From: Bradyrhizobium sp. CCBAU 53351
GTDB taxonomy: Bacteria; Pseudomonadota; Alphaproteobacteria; Rhizobiales; Xanthobacteraceae
Direction of reading: 5' to 3'
NCBI RefSeq assembly: GCF_015291745.1
Contig: NZ_CP030059.1
Coordinates: forward strand, 186,001 to 250,000
DNA length: 64,000 nt
Position numbers and translations under genes: made by a program. Below the pieces are notes generated by a model. It was not told the DNA's origin, made no database searches, and saw nothing but the letters and a program-made list of their open reading frames with translations. This document shows positions 7,830 through 18,013 of the stretch, piece by piece (position 1 is the first letter of the stretch; every line of letters starts with the position of its first letter).

Positions 7830-10055
7830 ATGGGTCGGACGTTCCGGATCAAGGTGCGCATGCGCCGTTTCAGGCGGCAGCACCCCCGCATAGCCTTCGC
7901 GATCCGCTCCTTCATGATCTTCTCGGCGACCTTCGGCGGCGCCTATGGTTTCGTCTCCGGCAGCCGGTCGGAAAACTCCGGCTACGATCCCCATGCCTTT
8001 GCGATCGGCGCGAGCCTGCTGTTCGCGATCGCCTGCCTCGGCCTTGCGACGCTCAGCATGCGCCTGCGCTTCGTGGCCAAGCGGCTGCGGACGCTCGCCG
8101 CCCACAACGAAACCCTGATCGACCGCAATTGGGAGCTGAAGGAAGCGGAAGAACGCGCCCGCAGCCTGTTCGAGCAGCAGGGCGATCTCATCGTGCTGCG
8201 CGCGACCGACGGCCGCATCACCTTTGCCAACGAGGCCTATTGCGCGCTCGCGGGACAAAAGCGCAGCGCGCTGGTCGGCACGCGTTTTAATTTCGACGTG
8301 CTGGAGCAGGGCGACAGCGCGCGCGAGAGCAACGGCACGCGCATCCACGACCAGAAGATCGCAACCCCGCTCGGCGCGCGCTGGATCGCCTGGCGCGAGG
8401 GTTATGTCCGCCTCGATGCCGGCCAGCCCGCCGAATTGCAGAGCGTGGGGCGCGACGTCACCGACCGCACCGAAACCGAGCGCGCCTTATCCGACGCGCG
8501 CGACCAGGCCGACGCCGCCAACCGCGCCAAATCGCGCTTCCTCGCGATGGCCTCGCACGAGATCCGCACGCCGCTCAACGGCATCATCGGCATGGGCGGG
8601 CTCCTGCTCGACACCAATCTGACGCCGGAGCAGGCAACCTATGCCAAAGCGGTCAAGACCTCGGGCGAGGCCTTGATGGCGCTGATCGAGGAATTGCTCG
8701 ACTATTCCAAGATCGAAGCGGGCAAGCTCGATCTCGAGCAGCGCCCCTTCGCGCTCTCGGTCCTGGTCGAGGAGATCACCGAGCTGCTGGCGCCGCGCGC
8801 GCAGGCAAAGTCGCTGGAGATCGCCGCCTATGTCGACGAGCGGCTGCCGCTGGAAGTGGTCGGCGACGCCGCTCGGCTGCGCCAGGTGCTGCTCAACCTC
8901 GCCGGCAATGCCATCAAGTTCACGGGCAGCGGCGGCGTCGCGCTGATCGTCGAGCCCGGCATCTGGCCGAACGAGATCAGCTTCCTGGTCCGCGACACCG
9001 GCATCGGCATTGCGCCGGCAGCGCAGCAGCGCATCTTCCGCGAGTTCGAGCAGGCCGACGAGCGCATCGCCCGCACCTATGGCGGCACCGGGCTCGGGCT
9101 TGCCATCAGCGAACGCATCGTCAGGCGCATGGGCGGCCGGATCACGCTCGAAAGCGAGCCGGGCAAGGGCTCGACCTTCGAGATCGCGGTGCCGCTTCCG
9201 CCGTCGCAAGCCAGCGCGGGACAGACGGCCTTTCCGAGCCCCGACCTCGCCGGCAAGTCGATCCTGCTCGTCGCCGACGGCATCGAAGCCTCGCTGATTG
9301 CGCGGCGCCTGGAGCGCTGGGGCGGCCAGACCTGCATGGTTGCGGACGCCGCCGTCGCCGAAGCGCTGCTGCCCGAGCGCTCATGGCACGTCGTGCTGAT
9401 CGATCGCGCGATCGGCCCTGAATTGGCCGACCAGCTGGGCGACATGGCCCGCGCGCATGCGCCGCAGCGCCTCGTCCTGCTGACGTCGAGCTCGCGCCAT
9501 GAAAAGCAGTCGCCGGCCTTCACCGGCTTTCTGGTGAAGCCGCTGCGGGCGGCCTCGCTCGCCGCGCGCCTTTCGCTAGCGCCGGAGGTCGCCTCGCCCG
9601 ATCTCGCGCCGGAACCACCGGCTGAAGCTACGGGCGCACCACAAGCAAAGGGCCTGTCGATCCTCGTCGCAGAGGACAACGAGATCAACGCGCTGTTGAT
9701 GCGCTCGCTGCTGACGAAGCTCGGCCATCGCGTCGTGATCGCCGTGCACGGCGAGGCCGCGCTGGAATCCTGGCTCGCAGCGTCATCGGCCGGTACGCCC
9801 TATGATCTCGTGCTGATGGATATCCAGATGCCGCAGCTCGACGGCATCGAGGCGACGAAGCGGATCCGCGCGCATGAGGCCGCCACGGGCAGCCACCACA
9901 CGCCGATCCTCGCGCTCACCGCCAATACGCTGGTGGAGGATCGCTATGCCTGCTTCGAAGCCGGCATGACCGGCTTTCTGATCAAGCCGCTCGATCGCGA
10001 CAAGCTCGACGAAGCGCTGGCAGGGCTCGCGGCCGCGCGGCGGCTGGCCGTCTGA
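7830..10055 (+). CDS. Membrane-bound hybrid histidine kinase (PAS-HisKA-HATPase-REC-REC)
   Basis: A 741-residue sensor kinase. Two membrane segments lie in the first 80 residues, a PAS domain at about 115-210, a HisKA domain with the phospho-accepting histidine in MASHEIRTPLNG (H243), and a HATPase domain with N box LLNLAGNAIKFT, G1 DTGIGIAP and G2 GGTGLGLAIS. Two receiver domains follow. The first is degenerate in its acidic pair (LLVADGIE); the second is canonical (VAEDNEIN, phospho-aspartate D664 in LMDIQMP, IKPLD). No response regulator or HPt gene adjoins it, so its partner is unknown. ATG 7830 has an AAAGG ten bases upstream; a TTG lies two codons earlier. Confidence 0.9.
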   Translation: MGRTFRIKVRMRRFRRQHPRIAFAIRSFMIFSATFGGAYGFVSGSRSENSGYDPHAFAIGASLLFAIACLGLATLSMRLRFVAKRLRTLAAHNETLIDRNWELKEAEERARSLFEQQGDLIVLRATDGRITFANEAYCALAGQKRSALVGTRFNFDVLEQGDSARESNGTRIHDQKIATPLGARWIAWREGYVRLDAGQPAELQSVGRDVTDRTETERALSDARDQADAANRAKSRFLAMASHEIRTPLNGIIGMGGLLLDTNLTPEQATYAKAVKTSGEALMALIEELLDYSKIEAGKLDLEQRPFALSVLVEEITELLAPRAQAKSLEIAAYVDERLPLEVVGDAARLRQVLLNLAGNAIKFTGSGGVALIVEPGIWPNEISFLVRDTGIGIAPAAQQRIFREFEQADERIARTYGGTGLGLAISERIVRRMGGRITLESEPGKGSTFEIAVPLPPSQASAGQTAFPSPDLAGKSILLVADGIEASLIARRLERWGGQTCMVADAAVAEALLPERSWHVVLIDRAIGPELADQLGDMARAHAPQRLVLLTSSSRHEKQSPAFTGFLVKPLRAASLAARLSLAPEVASPDLAPEPPAEATGAPQAKGLSILVAEDNEINALLMRSLLTKLGHRVVIAVHGEAALESWLAASSAGTPYDLVLMDIQMPQLDGIEATKRIRAHEAATGSHHTPILALTANTLVEDRYACFEAGMTGFLIKPLDRDKLDEALAGLAAARRLAV

Positions 10056-10159
10056 TCGGGAACCTCGCGGGAACCCGGGTCGGTCAGCATTCGATAATTG
10101 AAGTCGAGCGGTTTGCGCGTCACCATCCTCGGGGGCATTGGCAATCGAGGATTTTGCGC

Positions 10160-10804
10160 ATGAACGTGCTTTGCCGCCTCACATTGATTGTCCTGCTCGC
10201 CGGCTTCTCCCGACATGCCGCGGCCGATACGCCTGATCTCATCGCCTCGCTCAAGCAAGGCGGCTACGTGCTGATCTTCCGGCACACCGCCACCGACGAC
10301 AGCCAAAAGGACGTCTATCCCTTCAAGTTCGACGATATGAGCGCGCAGCGCCAGCTCAGCGACAAGGGCAGGGACATGGCGCGCCAGATCGGGGCGGCAA
10401 TCAAGGAGCTCGCGATCCCGATCGGCGATGTCTATACCAGCCGGCTGAACCGCGCGATCGAGGCCGGCAAGCTGATCTCCGGCCACGAGGTCAAGCCGGT
10501 CGATGCGCTGACGGACAGCAGCAATGCCAGCGCGTCGGGAATGGCAAACCCGACCGGCGCCAATGCCAAGGCGGGACAGGCCGTGCGTCAACTCGTCGAT
10601 GCGCCGCCGAAAGCCGGCACCAACACGTTCCTGATGACCCACAAGACAAACATCGCCGATGCCTTCGGCAAGGAGGCCGGCGACGTGCAGGAGGGCGAAG
10701 CCTAGGAGGGCGAAGCCTTCGTTTACAAGGCCGGTGGCTCCGGCCCCGCCATCTTTGCGGGGCGCATCAAGATCGCGGATTGGACCGCGAAGGCTGGCAA
10801 GTGA
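10160..10804 (+). pseudogene. Histidine phosphatase family protein, interrupted by an in-frame TAG
   Basis: An exported histidine phosphatase (SixA/phosphoglycerate-mutase-like fold) with a signal peptide (LIVLLAGFSRHAAAD), the catalytic RHT motif (YVLIFRHTATDD) and the second histidine in MTHKTNI. The frame stops at a TAG at 10703-10705 after residue 181. Immediately beyond it the same frame continues for 32 more codons (EGEAFVYKAGGSG...IADWTAKAGK) to TGA at 10802, giving the C-terminal strands expected of the fold. The TAG is created at the junction of an exact 15-bp tandem duplication. The truncated protein may still be made, but the gene is probably damaged. ATG 10160 has CGAGG upstream. 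Confidence 0.8.
10689..10718 (+). repeat. 15-bp exact tandem duplication creating a stop codon
   Basis: The unit AGGAGGGCGAAGCCT occurs twice in direct tandem, at 10689-10703 and 10704-10718. The junction CCT|AGG reads as an in-frame TAG in the histidine phosphatase gene. Removing one unit restores an uninterrupted frame through to 10804. Confidence 0.95.
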
Positions 10805-10929
10805 CAGGCCGCATCCATCCGGCCGGCGGCGCGACGGAGGCGGGGCGTGACTTGCGACCATGACTTGCCGCTCCGCCTCGGTCCTGTGCTAGCAACGTCC
10901 GGTAAGGTGCGACTGGAGGCCGGCGACAC

Positions 10930-11988
10930 GTGAGAACATCGGAAGACCGCTCATTCCTCGTCTGGCTCGGCGCGATCACCCTCGTGTTCGGCTGGCTGCT
11001 TTGGCCGTTCTCCGGCGCGGTATTGTGGGCCACGCTGCTGGCGATCATCTTCGCGCCGGTCTATCGACGCTCCCTGGAAATGTTTCCGGAATGGCGCAAC
11101 CTTGCTGCGCTCTCCACCGTCATCGTGGTGGTCGTCATGGTCCTGATCCCCGTCGGGATCGTGATCGCGTCGCTCATCGACCAGGGCGGCGAGCTCTACC
11201 AGCGCGTTCAGACCGGCGAGATCAATCTGGCTCATCCCCTGCAGCAGCTGAAAGCCGCGCTGCCGGATTGGGCCGCCTCCATATCGGATCGCCTGGCCGG
11301 CATCGATCTGACCGCACTGAAGGAACGCCTGTCGAGCCTGGTGGTGCCGGCCGGCCAGCAGCTCGCCGGGCACGCGATCAACCTCGGCCAATTGACGCTG
11401 GAGTTCGTCGCGAGCCTGCTCGTGATGCTGTACCTGCTGTTCTTCTTCCTGCGCGACGGCGACGAGCTGAACCTGCGGATCCGCGACGCGCTGCCGCTGC
11501 GCGCGAGCCAAACCGCCGAGATCTTGGACGCGTTCACGCTGGCGGTTCGCGGGACGATCAAGGGCATCATCCTGGTTGCGATGATCCAGGGTGCGCTTGG
11601 CGGGCTGATCTTCTGGCTGCTCGGGCTGACCGCGCCGCTGCTGGCGGGCGCCATCATGGCGCTGCTTTCGCTTCTGCCCGTGCTTGGCTCCGCCCTCGTC
11701 TGGGCGCCCGCCGGACTCTATTTGCTTGTGTCCGGTTCCGTCACGAAGGGGCTCATCCTGCTCGCTTTCGGAACCTTCGTGATCGGTCTTGCCGACAATT
11801 TTCTGCGTCCTGTCCTAGTCGGACAGTCGATCCGGATGCCCAGCTACGTCGTGCTGCTCGCCACGCTCGGCGGCCTTGCAACCTTTGGCGCGAACGGCTT
11901 CGTCATCGGCCCGCTCGTCGCCGCGATGTTCCTGACGGCATGGCAGATCTTCATCGGTTCGAAAGAGCGGCAGCAGATCCGCAAGTGA
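10930..11988 (+). CDS. AI-2E transporter (PerM) family membrane protein
   Basis: A 352-residue integral membrane protein of the AI-2E transporter/PerM family, with about eight hydrophobic segments and the long soluble insert between the N-terminal and C-terminal membrane bundles (about residues 85-140). The C-terminal half has the family pattern (GTIKGIILVAMIQGALGG, LVWAPAGLYLL, PSYVVLLATLGGLATFGANG). Members export small molecules or act as sodium/proton antiporters, and the substrate here cannot be told from sequence. It starts at a GTG, with GGAGGC upstream. It converges with the next small gene, 4 bp apart. Confidence 0.85.
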   Translation: MRTSEDRSFLVWLGAITLVFGWLLWPFSGAVLWATLLAIIFAPVYRRSLEMFPEWRNLAALSTVIVVVVMVLIPVGIVIASLIDQGGELYQRVQTGEINLAHPLQQLKAALPDWAASISDRLAGIDLTALKERLSSLVVPAGQQLAGHAINLGQLTLEFVASLLVMLYLLFFFLRDGDELNLRIRDALPLRASQTAEILDAFTLAVRGTIKGIILVAMIQGALGGLIFWLLGLTAPLLAGAIMALLSLLPVLGSALVWAPAGLYLLVSGSVTKGLILLAFGTFVIGLADNFLRPVLVGQSIRMPSYVVLLATLGGLATFGANGFVIGPLVAAMFLTAWQIFIGSKERQQIRK

Positions 11989-11992
11989 CCCG

Positions 11993-12232
11993 TTACGCGG
12001 CGTGAGCCACAAAACGCGGCGCGGAGAGCCTGTCAGGCGGCCCCGGAGTTTCCTTGAAGATGGTATCCGCCTGCGCGGCGCGCTTGCAATGCGGGCAGAC
12101 GAAGAGGTGCGCGATGATCGGAACCGGCTCGTCCGCGAGCAGTTCGGATCGCCACCATCTCATCTCGATATGGCAATCCGGGCAGGTCGGCGCTTCCAGA
12201 TGCTCGGCGGCACTTCTGAGACGATCAACCAT
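11993..12232 (-). CDS. Small CxxC zinc-ribbon-like hypothetical protein
   Basis: A 79-residue protein with two CxxC knuckles, CPDC near residue 17 and CPHC near residue 46, spaced as in zinc ribbons and separated by a hydrophobic stretch. No catalytic domain is present and the function is unknown. It converges on the permease gene, 4 bp from its stop, and is followed upstream by a 101-bp gap to coaA on the same strand. Confidence 0.65.
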   Translation of the reverse strand: MVDRLRSAAEHLEAPTCPDCHIEMRWWRSELLADEPVPIIAHLFVCPHCKRAAQADTIFKETPGPPDRLSAPRFVAHAA

Positions 12233-12333
12233 GGAGCCCTCGCATTTCGAAGGTCATAGCCGAATACCGCTTGCCGGTCTGCAACAAAAGACACTTTTTG
12301 CCCGAACAGACCAGCGCTGCTCAACCGATGCGA

Positions 12334-13290
12334 TCACAGCCGCCTGAGCGCCACGCTCTCCACCGTGTGGTCGGCGCCCTTCTTCAGGATCAGCGTCGCG
12401 CGGGGACGGGTCGGCAGGATGTTGTCCTCGAGATTGGCGAGGTTGGTGCGCTCCCAGATCGCGATCGCGGTGGCGGTGGCTTCATCGTCCGAGAGCAACG
12501 CATAGCGGTTGAAGTAGGATTTTGGATTGGTGAACGCGGTGTCGCGCAGCGCCAGGAAGCGCTTGATGTACCATTGCCGCAGCGCCGCCTCGTCGGCGTC
12601 GATATAGACCGAGAAATCGAAGAAGTCGGAGACCACTGGCACCGCCTTGCCGTCCCGCGGCAGCTTGCCGGTCTGCAGCACGTTGACGCCCTCGACGATC
12701 AGGATGTCGGGCTGGTCGATCTCGGCCCACTGGTTCGGCACGATGTCGTAGGTCAGATGCGAATAGACCGGCGCGCGCACATGACGCCGGCCGGACTTGA
12801 TATCGGAGAGGAAGCTGAGCAGCAGCGGCAGGTCGTAGCTTTCAGGGAAACCCTTCTTCTGCATGATGCCCTGCCGATCGAGCACCGCGTTGGGATAGAG
12901 AAACCCGTCGGTGGTGACCAGCTCGACCTTCGGACGCGGTGACCAGCGCGCCAGCAGCGCCTGGAGCACGCGGGCCGTGGTGGATTTCCCGACGGCGACC
13001 GATCCGGCGACGCCGATGATGTAGGGCACCTTGCGGTCGCGGATGTTCAGGAACTGGCGCTCGGCGTAATACAGGCGCTGCATCGCATCGACGTAGATCG
13101 AGAGCAGGCGCGACAGTGGAAGGTAGATGTCCTCGACCTCCTGAAGGTCAAGGCGGTCGTGCAGTGAGCGCAGCCGGTCGAACTCGCCCGGCTCCAGCGT
13201 CATCGGCGTGTCGTCGCGCAGTCGCGACCACTCTTCGCGCGTATAAACGCGGTACGGATTATACTGCTGCTCGGGTGCGCGGATATCCAT
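12334..13290 (-). CDS. coaA: Type I pantothenate kinase CoaA
   Basis: A 318-residue type I (bacterial) pantothenate kinase, the first step of coenzyme A synthesis in the cytosol. The P-loop is [17 protein letters not shown] at about residue 95, followed by [21 protein letters not shown] and the IVEGVNVLQ segment; length matches the family (316 in E. coli). It is the last gene of the leftward histidine cluster, with a 27-bp gap after hisE, a coupling common in Rhizobiales. A second CoA-pathway gene, coaE, lies at 26.1 kb. Confidence 0.96.
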   Translation of the reverse strand: MDIRAPEQQYNPYRVYTREEWSRLRDDTPMTLEPGEFDRLRSLHDRLDLQEVEDIYLPLSRLLSIYVDAMQRLYYAERQFLNIRDRKVPYIIGVAGSVAVGKSTTARVLQALLARWSPRPKVELVTTDGFLYPNAVLDRQGIMQKKGFPESYDLPLLLSFLSDIKSGRRHVRAPVYSHLTYDIVPNQWAEIDQPDILIVEGVNVLQTGKLPRDGKAVPVVSDFFDFSVYIDADEAALRQWYIKRFLALRDTAFTNPKSYFNRYALLSDDEATATAIAIWERTNLANLEDNILPTRPRATLILKKGADHTVESVALRRL

Positions 13291-13317
13291 GACGCGACCT
13301 TTCCGTTGAGAGCCTGA

Positions 13318-13644
13318 CTAGCTGCCGCTCTTGCGTGACGCTTTCTCTTCCAACCCAGACATATTCGTCCGCTTGTCCAGCGCCGCCTCGACCTCCTCCA
13401 GCTTTACGCCGCGGGCCTTGAGCAAGACAAGGAAGTGATAGAGCAGGTCGGCACTTTCAGCGATCAGATGCGCGCGATCGTTTTCGACTGCTGCGATTAC
13501 GGTTTCGACTGCTTCCTCACCGAACTTCTTGGCGCAATGCTCGGCGCCCTTGTCGAGGAGCTTGCGGGTATAGGACGCCTCGCCGCCGGCCGCCGCGCGG
13601 GCGTCGATGGTCTCGGCCAGATCGTGGATCGTGAAACGCGGCAT
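13318..13644 (-). CDS. hisE: Phosphoribosyl-ATP pyrophosphatase HisE
   Basis: A 108-residue free-standing HisE, which hydrolyses phosphoribosyl-ATP to phosphoribosyl-AMP in histidine synthesis. The MazG-like helical core is clear: YTRKLLDKGAEHCAKKFGEE, then ESADLLYHFLVLL with the metal-binding acidic residues EEAVE and ESAD. It lies between hisF (about 90 bp upstream) and coaA on the same strand. Confidence 0.95.
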   Translation of the reverse strand: MPRFTIHDLAETIDARAAAGGEASYTRKLLDKGAEHCAKKFGEEAVETVIAAVENDRAHLIAESADLLYHFLVLLKARGVKLEEVEAALDKRTNMSGLEEKASRKSGS

Positions 13645-13733
13645 CGGACTTACTCGAAAACACGCTTGGCAGCAGACTTGGCTACGGAGGCCATCCCCGC
13701 TACCTCATGTAGCACTTTTACGAACGGGAGTCG

Positions 13734-14507
<774 letters not shown>

Positions 14508-14517
14508 GTGTCGGCTC

Positions 14518-15264
14518 CTAGGCGGTGCGCGCGTTGCGGATCAAGGTGAGGGCAGCCGCGGGATCGAGCCGGCCGTCGTAAAGCGCGCGGCCCGCAATCG
14601 CGCCGGCGAGCTTTTTCGCGCGCGGCGTCAGCATCGCCTTGACGTCCTCGATCGAGGCGAGGCCGCCCGAGGCGATCACGGGAATCGAGATGGCATCGGC
14701 GAGCGCAATGGTCGCGTCGAGGTTCAAGCCCTTGAGCAGGCCGTCGCGCGCGATGTCGGTGAAGATGATCGCGGCGACGCCGGCATCTTCGAAACGCTTG
14801 GCGATTTCGAGCACCGTGACCTGCGAAGTCTCGGCCCAGCCTTCGACCGCGACCTTGCCGTCGCGCGCATCGAGCCCGACCGCGACGCGGCCGGGGAATG
14901 TCTTCGCGGCAGATTTCACCAACTCCGGATCACGCACCGCGGCAGTACCGATGATGACGCGGGTGATGCCCTTGTCGAGCCAGGCTTCGACGGTCTGGAG
15001 ATCGCGAATGCCGCCGCCGAGCTGCACCGGAATCTTGATCGTCTTCAGCATCGCCTCGACGGCCTCGGCATTCACCGGCTTGCCGGCGAAGGCGCCGTCG
15101 AGGTCGACGACGTGCAGATACTCAAAGCCCTGCTCGACAAAGCTCTGCGCCTGCGCGGCCGGATTGAGGTTGAACACGGTCGCGCGCGCCATGTCGCCTT
15201 GCTCGAGGCGCACGCACTGACCGTTCTTGAGGTCGATCGCGGGGAAGAGAATCACGGTTTCCAT
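14518..15264 (-). CDS. hisA: ProFAR isomerase HisA
   Basis: A 248-residue phosphoribosylformimino-5-aminoimidazole carboxamide ribotide isomerase, a TIM barrel paralogous to HisF. Visible motifs are [14 protein letters not shown] with the catalytic aspartate, [24 protein letters not shown] with the second aspartate, and ASGGLAS. The start at 15264 ([12 protein letters not shown]) overlaps the last 13 bases of hisH, implying coupled translation. The frame continues open upstream but only as an overlap with hisH. Confidence 0.97.
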   Translation of the reverse strand: METVILFPAIDLKNGQCVRLEQGDMARATVFNLNPAAQAQSFVEQGFEYLHVVDLDGAFAGKPVNAEAVEAMLKTIKIPVQLGGGIRDLQTVEAWLDKGITRVIIGTAAVRDPELVKSAAKTFPGRVAVGLDARDGKVAVEGWAETSQVTVLEIAKRFEDAGVAAIIFTDIARDGLLKGLNLDATIALADAISIPVIASGGLASIEDVKAMLTPRAKKLAGAIAGRALYDGRLDPAAALTLIRNARTA

Positions 15265-15902
15265 CGCAAAAAGTTCGAGATCAAAGCGAGGCCGAAGCGC
15301 TGGCTTTTCTCGGGGTGAAACTGCGTGCCGATGGCGGTGTCCTTGCCGACGATCGCGGTGACAGGCCCGCCGTAATCGGCGCGCGCGAGCACGTCCGCCT
15401 CGTTGGCGGCGTTGAGGTGATAGGAGTGAACGAAGTAAGCGTGCTGGCCCTTTGGGCCGAGCGGCAGCTTGTTCAGCACCGGATGCTCCCTGAGCACCTC
15501 CAGCGTGTTCCAGCCCATGTGCGGGATCTTCAGGCTCTCGTCGCGCGGCGTGATCTTCTCGACGTCGCCGCCGATCCAGTTCAGGCCTTCGGTGACGACA
15601 TGCTCCTTGCCGCGGCTCGCCATCAGCTGCATGCCGACGCAGATGCCGAAGAACGGGCGCGCCTTGACGCGCACCGCTTCGGTGATCGCCTCGACCATGC
15701 CGTTGACGGCATCGAGCCCGCGGCGGCAATCGGCGAAAGCGCCGACGCCGGGCAGCACCAGACGGTCGGCTTCGTAAGCTTGGTCCGGATCGCTGGTAAC
15801 AAAGACCTTTTGCGGGTTCTCCAGGCTGCGCGCGGCGCGCTCGAAGGCCTTCGCGGCGGAATGCAGATTGCCGGAACCGTAATCGATGATGGCGACGCTC
15901 AT
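15252..15902 (-). CDS. hisH: Imidazole glycerol phosphate synthase glutaminase HisH
   Basis: The 216-residue class-I glutamine amidotransferase subunit that supplies ammonia to HisF. The catalytic triad is recognisable: the nucleophile in [11 protein letters not shown], and the His and Glu in [10 protein letters not shown] near the C-terminus. The N-terminus [16 protein letters not shown] is diagnostic. ATG 15902 overlaps the stop of the DUF2628 gene by 4 bp (ATGA), and the 3' end overlaps hisA by 13 bp. Confidence 0.97.
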   Translation of the reverse strand: MSVAIIDYGSGNLHSAAKAFERAARSLENPQKVFVTSDPDQAYEADRLVLPGVGAFADCRRGLDAVNGMVEAITEAVRVKARPFFGICVGMQLMASRGKEHVVTEGLNWIGGDVEKITPRDESLKIPHMGWNTLEVLREHPVLNKLPLGPKGQHAYFVHSYHLNAANEADVLARADYGGPVTAIVGKDTAIGTQFHPEKSQRFGLALISNFLRWKP

Positions 15903-16429
15903 CTTGACCCTCCCGGTTCTGGAAACAATCCAATGATGCCGCCGGCCGGAATCGGCGGCGGGTTCGAGAATGGCTGACCCGGCACGCTGCGGGTCGGCGG
16001 CGGGCCGCCGCGATCGACGGCCCATTGATCATTGACGATGCCGTGCTGGGATTTGCTCCAGCGCTCGAAGAAGCGGCGCTCGGCCGTGTCCTCGTCGTCG
16101 GCAACCACCACGTCGAGTTGCCGCCAATTGCCGCGCGACAGCGTCCAGCGGCGCAGGCTCGCAGCCTCAAGACCCATCAAGAGGGCGACGATGAGGTCAG
16201 CGAAGAAGATCGACGAGCGTCCGACGCCGAGGCTCGACAGCCCCGCATTGAACGCGGCGACGAAGATCAGATAGCCGATCAGCGCCAGCCACAGCCTGTT
16301 CCACAGCAGCCAGAGCGGTCCGAAGATCATCGCCCAGAAATGAAAGCCGTCGCGCACGAAGACGAATTTGTCGGTCGCGCGCAGATCGGCTCCGGCAGGG
16401 GAGGGAGCGTGAACTGTGTAGACAGGCAT
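15899..16429 (-). CDS. DUF2628 membrane protein in the his operon
   Basis: A 176-residue DUF2628-type protein. The N-terminal half carries the family pattern ([22 protein letters not shown]) with two to three membrane segments up to residue 90. The C-terminal half is soluble and proline- and glycine-rich ([18 protein letters not shown]). The family has no established function. It sits between hisB and hisH with a 4-bp overlap to hisH, a position often seen in Rhizobiales, so it is transcribed with histidine genes although no enzymatic link is known. Confidence 0.85.
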   Translation of the reverse strand: MPVYTVHAPSPAGADLRATDKFVFVRDGFHFWAMIFGPLWLLWNRLWLALIGYLIFVAAFNAGLSSLGVGRSSIFFADLIVALLMGLEAASLRRWTLSRGNWRQLDVVVADDEDTAERRFFERWSKSQHGIVNDQWAVDRGGPPPTRSVPGQPFSNPPPIPAGGIIGLFPEPGGSR

Positions 16430-16486
16430 GGTGATGCCCCGTTCCTCGGAATTCAGTGATAGGCGGCGTGTGCCGCCGGCCGAATG

Positions 16487-17080
16487 TCAGCCGCCGAGCG
16501 AGCCCTTGGTGGACGGGATCTCGCCCACAGCCTTCGGATCGATCGCGACCGCCGTGCGCAGCGCCCGCGCCAGACCCTTGAAGCAGGACTCGGCGATATG
16601 GTGGCTATTATCGCCATATAGGGTCTCGACATGGAGAGTCACGCCGGCGTTCATGGCGAAGGCCTGGAACCACTCGCGCACCAGCTCCGTGTCGAACTCA
16701 CCGATCTTGTCGCGGGGGAAGTCGGCCTTGAATACCAGGAACGGGCGGCCCGAGATGTCGATGACCACGCGCGACAGCGTCTCGTCCATGGGCATGTGCA
16801 CGCCGGCATAGCGGGTGATGCCCGCCATGTTGCCGAGCGCCTGCTTGACCGCCTGGCCGAGCGCGATGCCGGTGTCTTCGGTGGTATGGTGATAATCAAT
16901 GTGCAGGTCGCCCACCGCCTTGACCGTGAGGTCGATGCGGGAATGGCGGGCGAGGAGATCGAGCATATGGTCGAAAAAGCCGATGCCGGTCGCGATATTG
17001 GCCACGCCGGTGCCATCGAGGTTCACGGTGACCTCGATGTCGGTTTCCTTGGTCTTGCGCTTGATCGTCGCGGTGCGCAT
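16487..17080 (-). CDS. hisB: Imidazoleglycerol-phosphate dehydratase HisB
   Basis: A 197-residue monofunctional IGPD, without the phosphatase domain fused in E. coli. The two manganese-binding His repeats are present: [17 protein letters not shown] with [14 protein letters not shown], and [24 protein letters not shown]. It is the first gene of the leftward histidine cluster and is divergent from hslV across a 193-bp gap that must hold both promoters; I could not pick out convincing -35/-10 boxes there. Confidence 0.97.
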   Translation of the reverse strand: MRTATIKRKTKETDIEVTVNLDGTGVANIATGIGFFDHMLDLLARHSRIDLTVKAVGDLHIDYHHTTEDTGIALGQAVKQALGNMAGITRYAGVHMPMDETLSRVVIDISGRPFLVFKADFPRDKIGEFDTELVREWFQAFAMNAGVTLHVETLYGDNSHHIAESCFKGLARALRTAVAIDPKAVGEIPSTKGSLGG

Positions 17081-17273
17081 TGAAAACTGGCTTTCATCCT
17101 AGCTAGGGAGCCGAAAACGCCAGTCTATTAACAGCCAAATGCCCCCTTCGCTACTGCGGGAACGGCCGGCCGGCCCTCTACTTCTGCCTATGGTGAGCGA
17201 AATTCGGCCCGGAACGGCCTGTTGTGCCCCGGTTGTCGACCGCCTAAATCAGGCCGGACAACGAGGATCATTC

Positions 17274-17834
17274 ATGCAGGATTCCCAAAACAGCTCCCCG
17301 GGCTGGCACGGCACCACCATTTTGACGGTCCGCAAGGGCGGCAAGGTGGTGGTCGGCGGCGACGGTCAGGTCTCGATCGGCCAGACCGTGATCAAGTCCA
17401 ACGCCAAGAAGGTCCGAAAGCTCGGCAAAGGCGACGTGATCGGCGGCTTTGCCGGCGCGACCGCCGACGCCTTCACCCTGTTCGAGCGGCTGGAGGCCAA
17501 GCTCGAGCAATATCCGGGGCAGCTGACCCGGGCCGCGGTGGAGCTGGCCAAGGACTGGCGCACCGACCGCTATCTGCGGCGGCTGGAGGCCATGATGATC
17601 GTGGCCGACAAGGACGTCTCCCTGGTGCTCACCGGCACCGGCGACGTGCTGGAGCCCGAAGCCGGCGTGATGGCGATCGGCTCCGGGGGCAATTACGCGC
17701 TGGCGGCGGCACGGGCCCTGCTCGACACCGACAAGGACGCCGAAACCATCGTCCGCCGCTCCATGGACATCGCCGCGGATATTTGCGTCTACACCAACCG
17801 GAATCTGACCATCGAGAGCCTGGCGACAGGGTAG
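17274..17834 (+). CDS. hslV: ATP-dependent protease proteolytic subunit HslV
   Basis: A 186-residue HslV peptidase, the proteasome-like partner of HslU. An N-terminal extension ([13 protein letters not shown]) precedes the catalytic threonine pair TTILTV, so Thr14 would be exposed by processing, as in other alphaproteobacterial HslV. The GGDGQVS and [14 protein letters not shown] segments are typical. GAGGA lies ten bases before ATG 17274. hslU is 1.3 kb downstream on the same strand, separated by a GNAT gene and a DUF2585 gene. Confidence 0.96.
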   Translation: MQDSQNSSPGWHGTTILTVRKGGKVVVGGDGQVSIGQTVIKSNAKKVRKLGKGDVIGGFAGATADAFTLFERLEAKLEQYPGQLTRAAVELAKDWRTDRYLRRLEAMMIVADKDVSLVLTGTGDVLEPEAGVMAIGSGGNYALAAARALLDTDKDAETIVRRSMDIAADICVYTNRNLTIESLATG

Positions 17835-17880
17835 GGCGGAGGTCATTTGTCCGAAAGCCTATCCACATGCACGGTGCAAC

Positions 17881-17997
17881 CTCTCCCGCTTGCGGGGGAG
17901 GTCCGCGCGAAGCGCCGGGTGGGGGCTTTCCCCCCTTGGGGGCTATCCCATTGCAGAGATCCCCTTTCCCCAGGCCTCTCCCGCAAGCGGGAGAGGG
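17881..17997. repeat. Intergenic palindromic element with two hairpins
   Basis: The gap after hslV holds two hairpins of related sequence. The first, at 17881-17900, pairs CTCTCCCGC with GCGGGGGAG around a short loop. The second, at 17975-17996, is a perfect CCTCTCCCGC/GCGGGAGAGG stem with AA as loop. GCGCGAAGCGCCGGGTG lies between. Elements of this look are scattered between genes in Bradyrhizobium genomes. It may also act as a transcription barrier. Confidence 0.75.
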
Positions 17998-18013
17998 AGC
18001 GCACCGGCGCGCG

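Noticed and set aside
14518..16170. A 550-codon frame that would make a HisA fusion protein
   Set aside because: The upstream part is an out-of-frame reading of hisH and the DUF2628 gene; HisA starts cleanly at 15264.
17081..17273. Heat-shock sigma-32 promoter for hslV
   Set aside because: No CTTG plus CYTAT pair with suitable spacing could be found in the hisB-hslV gap.
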